Both the position numbers and the translations under genes were made by a program. DNA of 5,000 nucleotides from Pseudomonadota bacterium (GTDB lineage Bacteria > Desulfobacterota > Anaeroferrophillalia > Anaeroferrophillales > Anaeroferrophillaceae). The stretch covers positions 1-5,000 of the forward strand of contig DQWO01000182.1 in assembly GCA_011042595.1 (NCBI GenBank), read 5' to 3'. Every line of letters begins with the position of its first letter. Within the stretch, counting starts at the first letter, position 1. The notes beneath the pieces are model-generated. The model saw only the letters and a program-made list of their open reading frames with translations. It was not told the origin of the DNA and did no database searches. Of this stretch, positions 1 to 5,000 are shown in pieces.

Positions 1-492
1 AAACCATACCGGCAATTCCAGCTCAACCGCCAGGTCATGGATGGCCAGTAATTGTTCCCGCTGCGAAGCGGAAAAATTCAAGCCATCAACCAGCATCAGC
101 CGGGGGGCAAAAATATCCTGATCCAGCAGCTCAATTACCCGCTCCTGGAGACGGGCGGCAGAAAAGTTATCAGCGTTAAAGGTCATAATAAATCGATGGG
201 GCAGAATTTCCTGCCACAGGGCATCACCCTGCTCTACTTTAAACTGTTCAATCAGGTTGTAAAATACCTCCTTGTACCAGAGGTTTACTTTGCGAACCGG
301 ATCTTCAAGGCTGACATGCAAAATATTTTTCTGACGCAGAAGAGCATTTAAAGCTACCTGAATCAACAGTGAGGTTTTTCCTACTCCGGCCCGGGACAAA
401 ATCGCCCCGAAAGTTCCAGGAGCAATAATTCCATCATTTTGAGTCCCAAGAGCATTTAGAGGATTACGTACAATAAGATCATTTTTCAACAT
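1..492 (-). CDS. P-loop ATPase of unknown role, C-terminus cut by window edge
   Basis: The first 164 residues are present and the frame is open to the window edge. A P-loop with SRAGVGKTS lies at residues 33-41; its first position is Ser instead of the usual Gly/Ala. A Walker B-like strand, LMLVDG, lies at residues 132-137 with Asp136. HVSLEDP at 59-65 resembles the strand and acidic residue that follow helix 1 in RecA/KaiC/DnaB-type ATPases, so I infer a RecA-like fold. No signal peptide or membrane segment is visible, so it should be cytosolic. The ATG at 492 is chosen because AAAGGA (501-506, minus strand) sits 8 nt upstream; an in-frame GTG directly before it is a less likely start. It lies 82 bp downstream of EF-G on the same strand with no clear terminator between, so co-transcription is plausible. 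I do not recognise a named family; an ATP-binding or ATPase role is well supported, the substrate is not. Confidence 0.85.
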   Translation of the reverse strand, partial: MLKNDLIVRNPLNALGTQNDGIIAPGTFGAILSRAGVGKTSLLIQVALNALLRQKNILHVSLEDPVRKVNLWYKEVFYNLIEQFKVEQGDALWQEILPHRFIMTFNADNFSAARLQERVIELLDQDIFAPRLMLVDGLNFSASQREQLLAIHDLAVELELPVWF

Positions 493-574
493 CACAATAT
501 TCCTTTGTCTAAGGTAAATTATCCGTGACTTTGCCGACGGCAATTCTGTCGATAATAACCGCTTTTGCTGTAAC

Positions 575-2662
575 TTAGGCAACATTTTTCTTTGTTTCAG
601 CATATTTCTTAGCCAGTTCCTCACCAATACTCTGAGGTACTTTTTTATAGCTGGAAAACTCCATGGTAAACTGGGCTTTACCCTGGGTGGAAGAACGTAG
701 AACGGTTGAATAACCAAACATTTCAGCCAGGGGAACCTGGGATTCAATCACACACATGGCACCCTCATCCTGAGTACCGAGGATAATCCCCCGACGCTGA
801 TTGATTGTTCCCATCACTGACCCCTGAAATTCAGTAGGGGTTTCCACCACCACCTTCATAATCGGCTCCAGGATTGTTGGACTCGCCTTAGCATATCCCT
901 CCAGGAAAGCACCGCGGGCGGCTGCCTGAAAGGCCATTTCAGATGAATCAACCGCATGGGAAGAACCATCATCAATTACTATTTTGACTCCGGTAACCGG
1001 AAATTCCATTTTTGGCCCTTTACTCATACAGGCCTTAAAACCTTTTTCACAGGAAGAAATATATTGGGTTGGGATGGAACCACCAACAATCTTGCTTTCA
1101 AAAACAAAATCATCATCAGTTGCCGGTTCCATATAGCCGGCAACCCGACCAAACTGACCAGAACCACCAGTCTGTTTTTTATGAGTATAATTAAATTCAG
1201 CTTTCCTGGTAATCGCTTCCCGATAGGCAACCCGGGGCTGGCCGGTTTCCACTAGCGCATCATATTCCCGGCGCATACGCTCAACATAAACTTCCAGGTG
1301 CAACTCACCCATTCCCTCAATAATGGTTTCGTTGGTTTCATCATCCACATAAGTCCTGAAAGTAGGATCTTCCTTTGAAAAACGGTTCAGGGCTTTGGAC
1401 ATATTGACCTGGGCTTTATTATCCTTGGGCACCACGGCCAGAGAGATAACCGGGTTTGGCACATACATGGAAGTCATGGTCAGGTTCAGACCGGAAGCAG
1501 CAAAAGTATCACCAGAGACACAATCAACGCCGAAAAGAGCCCCAATATAACCGGCAGACAGCAGCTCGATTTCTTCCATCTGGCTGGCGTGCATCCGGAC
1601 AAGACGACCAATCTTTACCTTTTTTCCGGTACGCACATTTATGACCGTGTCACCTTTAGCCAGTTTTCCCTGATAAACCCTGATATAAGTCAGCTGTCCA
1701 TAAGGGCCATCTTCCAGTTTGAAAGCCAGGGAAACTACCGGGTCTGTATCAGCACTGGAAAGTGCCACCGATTCTTCATTATTGTCCAGATCAAGTGCTT
1801 CATTTTTCATCTCCACAGGACTGGGGAGAATAGCATTAACCGCATCGAGTAGAGGCTGAATCCCCTTATTCTTATAAGCTGAGCCAACAAATACGGGGGT
1901 AATTTCCCGGGTCAGCGCTCCGTCATGCAAGGCAGTATAAATCATTTCAGCCGGGATTTCCTGCTCTTCCAGAATTGCCTCCGTCAGTTCATCGGAAAAC
2001 ATGGAAGCCGCGTCAATCAATTCTTCCCTTTTGGCTTCTGCTTCCGCCTGCAATTCTGCCGGGATTTCCTCAACTCGGACAATCTCACCGTTATCACCAT
2101 CAAAATATATGGCTTTCATCTCTACCAGATCCACAACCCCGGCAAAATCGGCTTCCAGGCCGATGGGTATCTGTATGGCAACCGCATTATGTCCCAATTT
2201 ATCCCGCAGTTGTCCGATCACCCGGTCGGGGTTGGCCCCACTACGGTCACATTTATTGATAAAAGCAATGCTGGGAACCTTATATCGCTTCATCTGCTGA
2301 TCAACGGTAATAGACTGGGACTGAACGCCACCGACGGAACATAGAACCAGGATGGCACCATCCAGCACCCGCAATGATCGCTCTACTTCAATGGTAAAAT
2401 CAACATGACCCGGGGTATCAATAATATTAATTTCATGATCCTTCCATTCACAAAAGGTAGCGGCTGAAGCGATGGTTATCCCCCGCTCTTTTTCCAGTTC
2501 CATGGAATCCATGGTTGCCCCAACCCCATCCTTACCTTTCACATCATGGATGGCATGGATACGATCAGTATAAAAAAGAATGCGCTCAGTCAAGGTAGTC
2601 TTACCCGAGTCAATATGAGCACTGATGCCGATATTCCTAACGTTCTGAATGTCCTTCTTCAT
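575..2662 (-). CDS. fusA: Elongation factor G, spdEFG1 / mitochondrial EF-G1-like
   Basis: Translational GTPase that moves tRNA and mRNA through the ribosome after peptide transfer. The 695 residues match full-length EF-G. GTPase motifs are complete: G1 AHIDSGKT (15-22), G2 RGIT (60-63), G3 DTPGH (82-86), G4 NKCD (136-139), G5 GSAYKN (260-265). The beta-barrel domain II follows at about 308-405, domain III at about 410-480, domain IV at about 481-600 and domain V from about 601. Domain IV carries the tip loops [12 protein letters not shown] (494-505) and HAVDSSE (569-575), with His569 matching the tip His583 of E. coli [12 protein letters not shown], where E. coli has AHIDAGKTT, and [15 protein letters not shown] are hallmarks of mitochondrial EF-G1 and bacterial spdEFG1. 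No rpsG, rpsL or tuf flanks it, unlike classic str-operon fusA. The ATG at 2662 has AAAGGA (2672-2677) 9 nt upstream. By family knowledge this form is the translocase, while a second EF-G may handle recycling. Confidence 0.98.
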   Translation of the reverse strand: MKKDIQNVRNIGISAHIDSGKTTLTERILFYTDRIHAIHDVKGKDGVGATMDSMELEKERGITIASAATFCEWKDHEINIIDTPGHVDFTIEVERSLRVLDGAILVLCSVGGVQSQSITVDQQMKRYKVPSIAFINKCDRSGANPDRVIGQLRDKLGHNAVAIQIPIGLEADFAGVVDLVEMKAIYFDGDNGEIVRVEEIPAELQAEAEAKREELIDAASMFSDELTEAILEEQEIPAEMIYTALHDGALTREITPVFVGSAYKNKGIQPLLDAVNAILPSPVEMKNEALDLDNNEESVALSSADTDPVVSLAFKLEDGPYGQLTYIRVYQGKLAKGDTVINVRTGKKVKIGRLVRMHASQMEEIELLSAGYIGALFGVDCVSGDTFAASGLNLTMTSMYVPNPVISLAVVPKDNKAQVNMSKALNRFSKEDPTFRTYVDDETNETIIEGMGELHLEVYVERMRREYDALVETGQPRVAYREAITRKAEFNYTHKKQTGGSGQFGRVAGYMEPATDDDFVFESKIVGGSIPTQYISSCEKGFKACMSKGPKMEFPVTGVKIVIDDGSSHAVDSSEMAFQAAARGAFLEGYAKASPTILEPIMKVVVETPTEFQGSVMGTINQRRGIILGTQDEGAMCVIESQVPLAEMFGYSTVLRSSTQGKAQFTMEFSSYKKVPQSIGEELAKKYAETKKNVA

Positions 2663-2764
2663 TTTTCCATTTCCTTTAGTTCTAGTAGAGTAACGTTCAA
2701 GTTAACCAACCGGCATGGCAATGGTTTACAGCAACCAGTCATACTGGCTTAATATTAAATACCG
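2663..2764 (-). promoter_or_regulatory. Presumed EF-G 5' leader with two hairpins
   Basis: This is the stretch between a candidate -10 box and the EF-G start. It can form two stem-loops. One is an 8-position stem between 2701-2708 and 2722-2729 with a single mismatch. The other is a perfect 5-bp stem, 2735-2739 with 2743-2747, around a 3-nt loop. The Shine-Dalgarno AAAGGA lies outside both. The hairpins could influence mRNA stability or translation, but they are short and nothing ties them to a known leader. Confidence 0.3.
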
Positions 2765-2770
2765 ATTATA
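2765..2770 (-). promoter_or_regulatory. Candidate -10 box for EF-G
   Basis: TATAAT on the minus strand, a perfect sigma-70-type -10 hexamer about 100 nt upstream of the EF-G start codon. No good TTGACA-like -35 is found at 16-19 bp spacing, so the call rests on the hexamer and its position. The region is AT-rich, which makes chance matches easy. Confidence 0.3.
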
Positions 2771-2820
2771 TTACCCGATTTCATAAAAATCCGAAACCGG
2801 GATATTTGTAATCTCTAACC

Positions 2821-2829
2821 TGTTATAAT
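2821..2829 (+). promoter_or_regulatory. Extended -10 promoter candidate
   Basis: TGTTATAAT on the plus strand fits the extended -10 consensus TGnTATAAT exactly; such promoters can work without a good -35, and none is seen here at normal spacing. A start of transcription about 7 nt after the box would fall at about 2836, next to the ATG at 2835. It faces away from the EF-G -10 candidate. Confidence 0.35.
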
Positions 2830-2834
2830 TATTG

Positions 2835-2963
2835 ATGACGAGGGAATACTATTCGATTTTTCACGAATCCATCAATGTTGCGGATAGGGATGAAGTGAAG
2901 TTTGTCAGGTCTCCAAGCAATATGTATAGCAAGCAAAAAACAATTATTCAAGATTCACCCTGA
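2835..2963 (+). CDS. Possible 42-residue small protein
   Basis: An ATG at 2835 opens 42 codons ending in TGA at 2961-2963. The peptide begins MTREYYSIFHESINVADRDE and is mostly polar, with no membrane segment and no family I recognise. There is no Shine-Dalgarno, but the extended -10 box ends only 5 bp before the ATG, so any transcript from it would be essentially leaderless. An upstream in-frame TAA lies inside the -10 box, which limits the start to this ATG or the TTG just before it. The 3' end enters the CACCCT/AGGGTG hairpin. It may be a real small gene, a leader peptide, a gene remnant, or chance. Confidence 0.25.
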   Translation: MTREYYSIFHESINVADRDEVKFVRSPSNMYSKQKTIIQDSP

Positions 2964-2981
2964 AAGGGTGCGCTTATACAT
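2922..2981 (+). other. Two-level stem-loop covering a short ORF's SD and start codon
   Basis: An outer stem pairs ATGTATA (2922-2928) with TATACAT (2975-2981) and extends by two G-C pairs (2929-2930 with 2972-2973) past one bulged T. Inside lies a perfect 6-bp hairpin, CACCCT (2956-2961) with AGGGTG (2965-2970), loop GAA. The right arm of the inner hairpin contains AGGG, a Shine-Dalgarno-like run. The end of the outer stem includes the first two bases of an ATG at 2980 that opens a 14-codon ORF ending at 3024. If transcribed, the fold would hide that start signal. The pairing is read directly; the regulatory meaning is inference. Confidence 0.35.
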
Positions 2982-3037
2982 GAAAATACGTATAGATGCA
3001 AGGACTTTTTGCCATATTCCTTAAAAAACATTAACTA

Positions 3038-3076
3038 TTCAGCTCAACTTTCTGAGTTTATCTAAAAACAGCTGAA
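3038..3076. repeat. Inverted repeat, 7-bp arms
   Basis: TTCAGCT (3038-3044) is perfectly complementary to AGCTGAA (3070-3076), with a 25-nt loop. The left arm overlaps the first copy of the sequence recurring at 4841-4860. With such a large loop it is only modestly convincing on its own. Confidence 0.35.
3041..3060 (+). repeat. Recurring 20-mer, copy 1
   Basis: This 20-mer matches 4841-4860 at 17 of 20 positions in the same orientation; all three differences are transitions. The shared core is CAACTTTCTGA. Both copies lie in non-coding sequence at the base of an inverted repeat, which suggests a diverged intergenic repeat family. Confidence 0.45.
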
Positions 3077-3097
3077 AGAAATTTCTTGGGATGTTCC

Positions 3098-3112
3098 GGC
3101 ATGGCTCTCACT
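3098..3112 (+). repeat. Recurring 15-mer, copy 1 (inverted relative to copy 2)
   Basis: GGCATGGCTCTCACT matches the reverse complement of 4986-5000 at 14 of 15 positions, the difference being a transition. The first ten-base portion, with its preceding C, also resembles CCGGCATGGC in the EF-G leader at 2710-2719. Confidence 0.45.
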
Positions 3113-3162
3113 AATAAGCATGACGGATAGCAGCAGCTGACGATATACACGCCGGTTTTTTC

Positions 3163-3191
3163 TTGATACATCAATGCCACTATGGTAAAAA
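3163..3191 (+). promoter_or_regulatory. Candidate sigma-70 promoter for the small membrane protein
   Basis: TTGATA (3163-3168; 5 of 6 to the -35 consensus) is followed after exactly 17 bp by TAAAAA (3186-3191; 4 of 6 to the -10). Transcription would start at about 3198, right at the ATG at 3199 and giving a leaderless mRNA. That would explain why no Shine-Dalgarno is seen before this start. The -10 match is weak. Confidence 0.3.
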
Positions 3192-3198
3192 CTGTCTT

Positions 3199-3354
3199 AT
3201 GGTTGATACGAAAAATAATCAGGAAAAAACCCTGCGTAAATATCGCCTGCTGAAGACGATCAATAAGATCATGATCGGAGTTGGGGTTCTTTTCCTCCTG
3301 TATGTGATCTATGCCTACATCGTTTATTTTTATACCCTTTCACAGGCTAAGTAG
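3199..3354 (+). CDS. Small single-pass inner-membrane protein
   Basis: A 51-residue protein with a basic N-terminus (Lys/Arg at 5, 10, 13, 14, 16, 19 and 23) followed by one hydrophobic helix at about 24-46, rich in Ile, Val, Leu and Tyr, and a very short polar tail. The positive-inside rule predicts the N-terminus in the cytoplasm. No cleavage site follows the helix, so it is more likely an anchor than a signal peptide. The frame can extend to a TTG at 3163, but that would place a Cys/His-containing segment before the basic stretch and has no ribosome site either; the ATG is preferred. It is 75 bp upstream of the patatin on the same strand, with a strong hairpin between. I do not recognise a family; function unknown. 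Confidence 0.6.
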   Translation: MVDTKNNQEKTLRKYRLLKTINKIMIGVGVLFLLYVIYAYIVYFYTLSQAK

Positions 3355-3358
3355 TTTC

Positions 3359-3384
3359 CACCCGGAAACCAGTGTTTCCGGGTG
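3359..3384 (+). terminator. Perfect 11-bp hairpin after the small membrane protein
   Basis: CACCCGGAAAC (3359-3369) pairs without mismatch to GTTTCCGGGTG (3374-3384) around the 4-nt loop CAGT. It starts 4 nt after the stop codon at 3352-3354. No T-tract follows on either strand, so it is not a classic Rho-independent terminator. It may be an imperfect terminator, an mRNA-stabilising hairpin, or a processing site between the small gene and the patatin. The structure is certain; its role is inferred. Confidence 0.55.
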
Positions 3385-3429
3385 AACACCAAGTAATATT
3401 CTCCTATTCCCCCTTCCAAATGAGTAATC

Positions 3430-4422
3430 ATGGGCAAAAAATGGAAAAATAACGGCCAATGGCCGAAACAACCAAAAATTGGCCTGGCACTTGGCGGCGG
3501 ATCAGCCCGTGGCTGGGCCCATATCGGCGTCATCAACGAGCTGGAACAGATAGGTATTGTTCCAGATATCATCTGCGGAACATCCATTGGCGCCCTGGTG
3601 GGCGGGGTCTACCTTGCCGGACAACTTGATGCCCTGCGTGAATGGCTCCTGCAGCTTGATCGCAAGGAAATCATCAAATATCTTGATATTCGCTTACTGC
3701 GCGGCGGTGGCTTTGTTGAAGGAAGCCGGCTGATGGATTTCTTTCACCAGCAGATGGGAGACCTCAAGATTGAAGACCTGCCCAGACCTTATACCTGCGT
3801 TTCCACCGACCTGGAAACCGGCCGGGAAATCTGGTTCCAAAAAGGGCTGCTGCTGGATGCCATCAGGGCTTCCATTGCCGTACCGGGGATTTTCACCCCG
3901 GTGCACCTCGGCGACCGCTGGCTGGTGGACGGTGGATTGGTTAACCCGGTTCCGGTTTCCGTCTGCCGGGCTTTGGGAGCTGAACTGGTCATCGCCGTAA
4001 ATCTTAATCAGGATAGTCTTAACCGGCACACCGGTCAATTAACCCATGAGTATCAGCACGATGATGAAAATGAAGACAGCGTCGAAAGCTCTCTCCTGCA
4101 GAGAATTTCCGATGAATTAAAACAACGGACAGACGCCCTGGTCTCTCAGTTCTTTGAACCGAAAATCCCTACACCCGGTCTTTTTGATGTGCTTGCCGGC
4201 TCCATTGCCATCATGCAGGACCGCTTGACCCGCAGCCGCATGGCCGGCGATCCACCTGATATTTTACTGAATCCGCACGTTGCCAACATCGGTCTACTGG
4301 AATTTGATCGGGCAGCGGAAGCAATCGAAGCCGGAAAACAATGCGTTACCAGCATGCTTCCGGCCATCAATTGTCTGGTTTCCAACGTCTGTCCGGCAAC
4401 CAATCACGATGAAACAAACTGA
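3430..4422 (+). CDS. Patatin-like phospholipase (RssA/NTE-type serine acyl hydrolase)
   Basis: Predicted lipid acyl hydrolase with a Ser-Asp dyad. The oxyanion-hole glycine motif GGGSARG is at residues 22-28, the nucleophile elbow GTSIG at 50-54 with Ser52, and the DGG motif at 167-169 with Asp167, so the active site is complete. The patatin core spans about 16-195. A polar, acidic linker (about 200-220) and a C-terminal helical extension to residue 330 follow, as in bacterial RssA-like proteins, which are commonly about 300 residues. No signal peptide is visible, so it is cytoplasmic or peripheral on the membrane. An in-frame TGA at 3421-3423 rules out a longer start; the ATG at 3430 has only a weak TGAG upstream. 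The 3' end overlaps the next gene by 14 nt. The substrate cannot be told from sequence: phospholipid, lysophospholipid or another acyl ester. Confidence 0.95.
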   Translation: MGKKWKNNGQWPKQPKIGLALGGGSARGWAHIGVINELEQIGIVPDIICGTSIGALVGGVYLAGQLDALREWLLQLDRKEIIKYLDIRLLRGGGFVEGSRLMDFFHQQMGDLKIEDLPRPYTCVSTDLETGREIWFQKGLLLDAIRASIAVPGIFTPVHLGDRWLVDGGLVNPVPVSVCRALGAELVIAVNLNQDSLNRHTGQLTHEYQHDDENEDSVESSLLQRISDELKQRTDALVSQFFEPKIPTPGLFDVLAGSIAIMQDRLTRSRMAGDPPDILLNPHVANIGLLEFDRAAEAIEAGKQCVTSMLPAINCLVSNVCPATNHDETN

Positions 4423-4819
4423 GTCAAGTCATCAGCCAACACTAAAACTGTTTCGCTATGAGCTGGAAAATGGGTGGGAAGTCCTGGCCGGCAGAACCGA
4501 CACCGACAATGACCGCTTGAGTCTAAAAACCGCCCATCCGGATGACTGGTGGTTTCATGTGCGGGGGATGGCGGGCAGCCATGTCCTGCTTCGCCGACAA
4601 AAGGGGATGGATCCTGATCGGCAAACATTGAAACAAGCTGCCGCCATTGCCGCTTATCACAGCAAAGCCCGAAGCGGTGGAACTGTGGCCGTCTCCTGTA
4701 CCAAAGCTCGTTATGTCAGCAAACCACGGGGGGCAAAGCCTGGAACGGTGCAAATCCGCAAAGAAATTACCTTAAAAGTCAAACCTGCATTGCCAGGCGA
4801 ACTGAAAAATGAGCCTTGA
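4409..4819 (+). CDS. Stand-alone NFACT-R (DUF814) RNA-binding domain protein
   Basis: A 136-residue protein that is almost entirely one NFACT-R domain, the C-terminal RNA-binding domain of the RqcH/Tae2/NEMF family that acts on obstructed large ribosomal subunits. The visible motifs are DDWWFHVRGMAGSHVLLR (45-62), AAIAAYHSKAR (78-88) and the hallmark KPRGAKPGTV (105-114). NFACT-N, the helix-hairpin-helix and the coiled-coil middle of full RqcH are absent. It therefore cannot be a complete RqcH, and by inference it lacks the parts linked to tRNA handling in Ala-tailing. Its ATG lies inside the patatin gene in another frame, with a 14-nt overlap and no clear Shine-Dalgarno, so translational coupling is likely. 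The same frame is open back to 4280 but the NFACT-R similarity begins after the ATG, so a longer start is not needed. A role in ribosome or structured-RNA binding is the likeliest reading. Confidence 0.9.
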   Translation: MKQTESSHQPTLKLFRYELENGWEVLAGRTDTDNDRLSLKTAHPDDWWFHVRGMAGSHVLLRRQKGMDPDRQTLKQAAAIAAYHSKARSGGTVAVSCTKARYVSKPRGAKPGTVQIRKEITLKVKPALPGELKNEP

Positions 4820-4840
4820 AAACGTTTGTTGGCAATAAAC

Positions 4841-4860
4841 AGCCCAACTTTCTGAATTTG
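4841..4860 (+). repeat. Recurring 20-mer, copy 2
   Basis: Second copy of the 20-mer at 3041-3060 (17 of 20 identical, three transitions). It forms the left base of the first stem-loop of the palindromic tail. Confidence 0.45.
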
Positions 4861-4893
4861 ATTTTCAGGATACATTATCAAGCTGTTCGGGCT
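4841..4893. repeat. Stem-loop 1 of palindromic tail
   Basis: AGCCCAAC (4841-4848) pairs with GTT (4885-4887) and GGGCT (4889-4893) across a single bulged C. Inside, CTGAA (4852-4856) pairs with TTCAG (4864-4868). There is no T-tract after the stem, so it is a poor terminator for the patatin/NFACT-R operon. Confidence 0.45.
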
Positions 4894-4912
4894 TGGCTCA
4901 TAGCGGCATTGA

Positions 4913-4949
4913 CCGCCGAACGAATCACCACGACGGTGATTCGCGGCGG
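4913..4949. repeat. Stem-loop 2 of palindromic tail, 15 bp
   Basis: The inner stem CGAATCACC (4921-4929) with GGTGATTCG (4935-4943) is a perfect 9 bp around the 5-nt loop ACGAC. The outer stem CCGCCG (4913-4918) with CGGCGG (4944-4949) adds 6 bp, separated only by a 2-nt AA bulge. It is the most stable fold in the window. No T-tract follows on either strand. Confidence 0.7.
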
Positions 4950-4959
4950 GCACCTCACA

Positions 4960-4978
4960 GCTGCACACGATGTGCAGC
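4960..4978. repeat. Stem-loop 3 of palindromic tail, 8 bp
   Basis: GCTGCACA (4960-4967) pairs perfectly with TGTGCAGC (4971-4978) around a 3-nt CGA loop. It is only 10 nt from stem-loop 2, so the two form a tandem pair, a layout common in REP-type repeats. Confidence 0.65.
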
Positions 4979-4985
4979 GAGAATG

Positions 4986-5000
4986 AGCGAGAGCCATGCC
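4986..5000 (-). repeat. Recurring 15-mer, copy 2, at window edge
   Basis: The minus strand reads GGCATGGCTCTCGCT, matching 3098-3112 at 14 of 15 positions. The match reaches the last base of the window, so the repeat may be longer. Confidence 0.45.

Larger units (their letters stand above)
2663..3198. other. Gene-poor AT-rich stretch between EF-G and the small membrane protein
   Basis: About 535 bp separate EF-G (minus) from the first confident plus-strand gene. The stretch is visibly richer in A and T than the flanking genes. It holds the EF-G leader, candidate -10 boxes on both strands, ORFs of only 42 and 14 codons, three inverted repeats, and two short sequences that recur near the right end of the window. 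No tRNA or rRNA sequence was recognised. It could be a plain divergent regulatory region, a decayed insertion, or house a small RNA. Confidence 0.6.
4841..5000. repeat. Palindrome-dense intergenic element, continues past window edge
   Basis: After the NFACT-R stop the sequence becomes a chain of stem-loops: 4841-4893, 4913-4949 and 4960-4978. GCTCAT (4896-4901) can also pair with ATGAGC (4983-4988), enclosing the last two in a branched fold. The boundaries at both ends carry short sequences also found at 3041-3060 and 3098-3112. This looks like a REP/MITE-like intergenic repeat or a structured RNA. No transposase frame is recognisable here, and no tRNA. Confidence 0.55.

Noticed and set aside
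52..351. Plus-strand 99-codon frame opposite the ATPase.
   Set aside because: The minus-strand frame carries Walker motifs and a good ribosome site; this is its shadow.
531..543. Hairpin between EF-G and the ATPase as a terminator (5-bp arms, 3-nt loop).
   Set aside because: The stem is short and no T-tract follows on the minus strand, so it gives no good reason to separate the two genes.
1925..2344. Long plus-strand open frame (139 codons) opposite EF-G, and similar frames at 956-1255 and 1589-1852.
   Set aside because: They are antisense to the conserved EF-G gene, with unnatural composition and no family motif.
3146..3161. T-run at 3155-3160 as a Rho-independent terminator on the plus strand.
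   Set aside because: No convincing GC-rich stem directly precedes the T-run.
3694..4038. Minus-strand 114-codon frame opposite the patatin gene.
   Set aside because: It lies wholly antisense to the catalytic core of the patatin and shows no domain; a coding shadow.
4280..4408. N-terminal extension of the NFACT-R protein by 43 residues.
   Set aside because: The extra residues overlap the patatin coding region, show no domain similarity, and are not needed for a complete NFACT-R.
4841..4893. Integron attC-like site: GCCCAAC fits RYYYAAC, and GTTCGGGC resembles the opposite core.
   Set aside because: The right core is not GTTRRRY because of an inserted C, no integrase or cassette array is seen, and the internal palindrome lacks the usual attC arrangement.
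4711..4968. Minus-strand 85-codon frame running through the palindromic tail.
   Set aside because: It covers the stem-loops and the end of NFACT-R antisense, with no recognisable domain or ribosome site.

Overview
The window looks like a chromosomal segment of a Gram-negative bacterium of the former Deltaproteobacteria (Desulfobacterota). The main reason is its elongation factor G. It is of the spirochaete/Planctomycetes/deltaproteobacterial 'spdEFG1' type, which resembles mitochondrial EF-G1 more than E. coli FusA. It also stands outside a str operon: no rpsL, rpsG or tuf lies beside it. The assignment rests on recalled family motifs, not on a search.

Layout. Positions 1-492 (minus) hold the N-terminal 164 residues of a P-loop ATPase of unknown role that runs off the left edge. 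Positions 575-2662 (minus) encode complete EF-G. The ATPase lies 82 bp downstream of EF-G on the same strand, so the two may be co-transcribed. Positions 2663-3198 are AT-rich and hold no confident gene. They contain the EF-G leader, candidate outward-facing -10 boxes on both strands, a possible 42-codon ORF, several inverted repeats and two short sequences that recur at the far right of the window.

The plus strand then carries a 51-residue single-pass membrane protein (3199-3354), a perfect 11-bp hairpin (3359-3384), a patatin-like phospholipase (3430-4422) and, overlapping its end by 14 nt, a 136-residue stand-alone NFACT-R RNA-binding domain protein (4409-4819). The last two genes are almost certainly translationally coupled. 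Positions 4841-5000 are a dense run of nested palindromes that looks like an intergenic repeat element or structured RNA; the window ends inside it.

Two genes concern translation: EF-G drives ribosomal translocation, and NFACT-R is the RNA-binding domain of the RqcH/NEMF ribosome quality-control factors. The patatin is a predicted serine acyl hydrolase. Nothing shows that these genes form one pathway. The parts least explained by known families are the gene-poor stretch 2663-3198, the palindromic tail 4841-5000 with its echoes in that stretch, and the ATPase next to EF-G.
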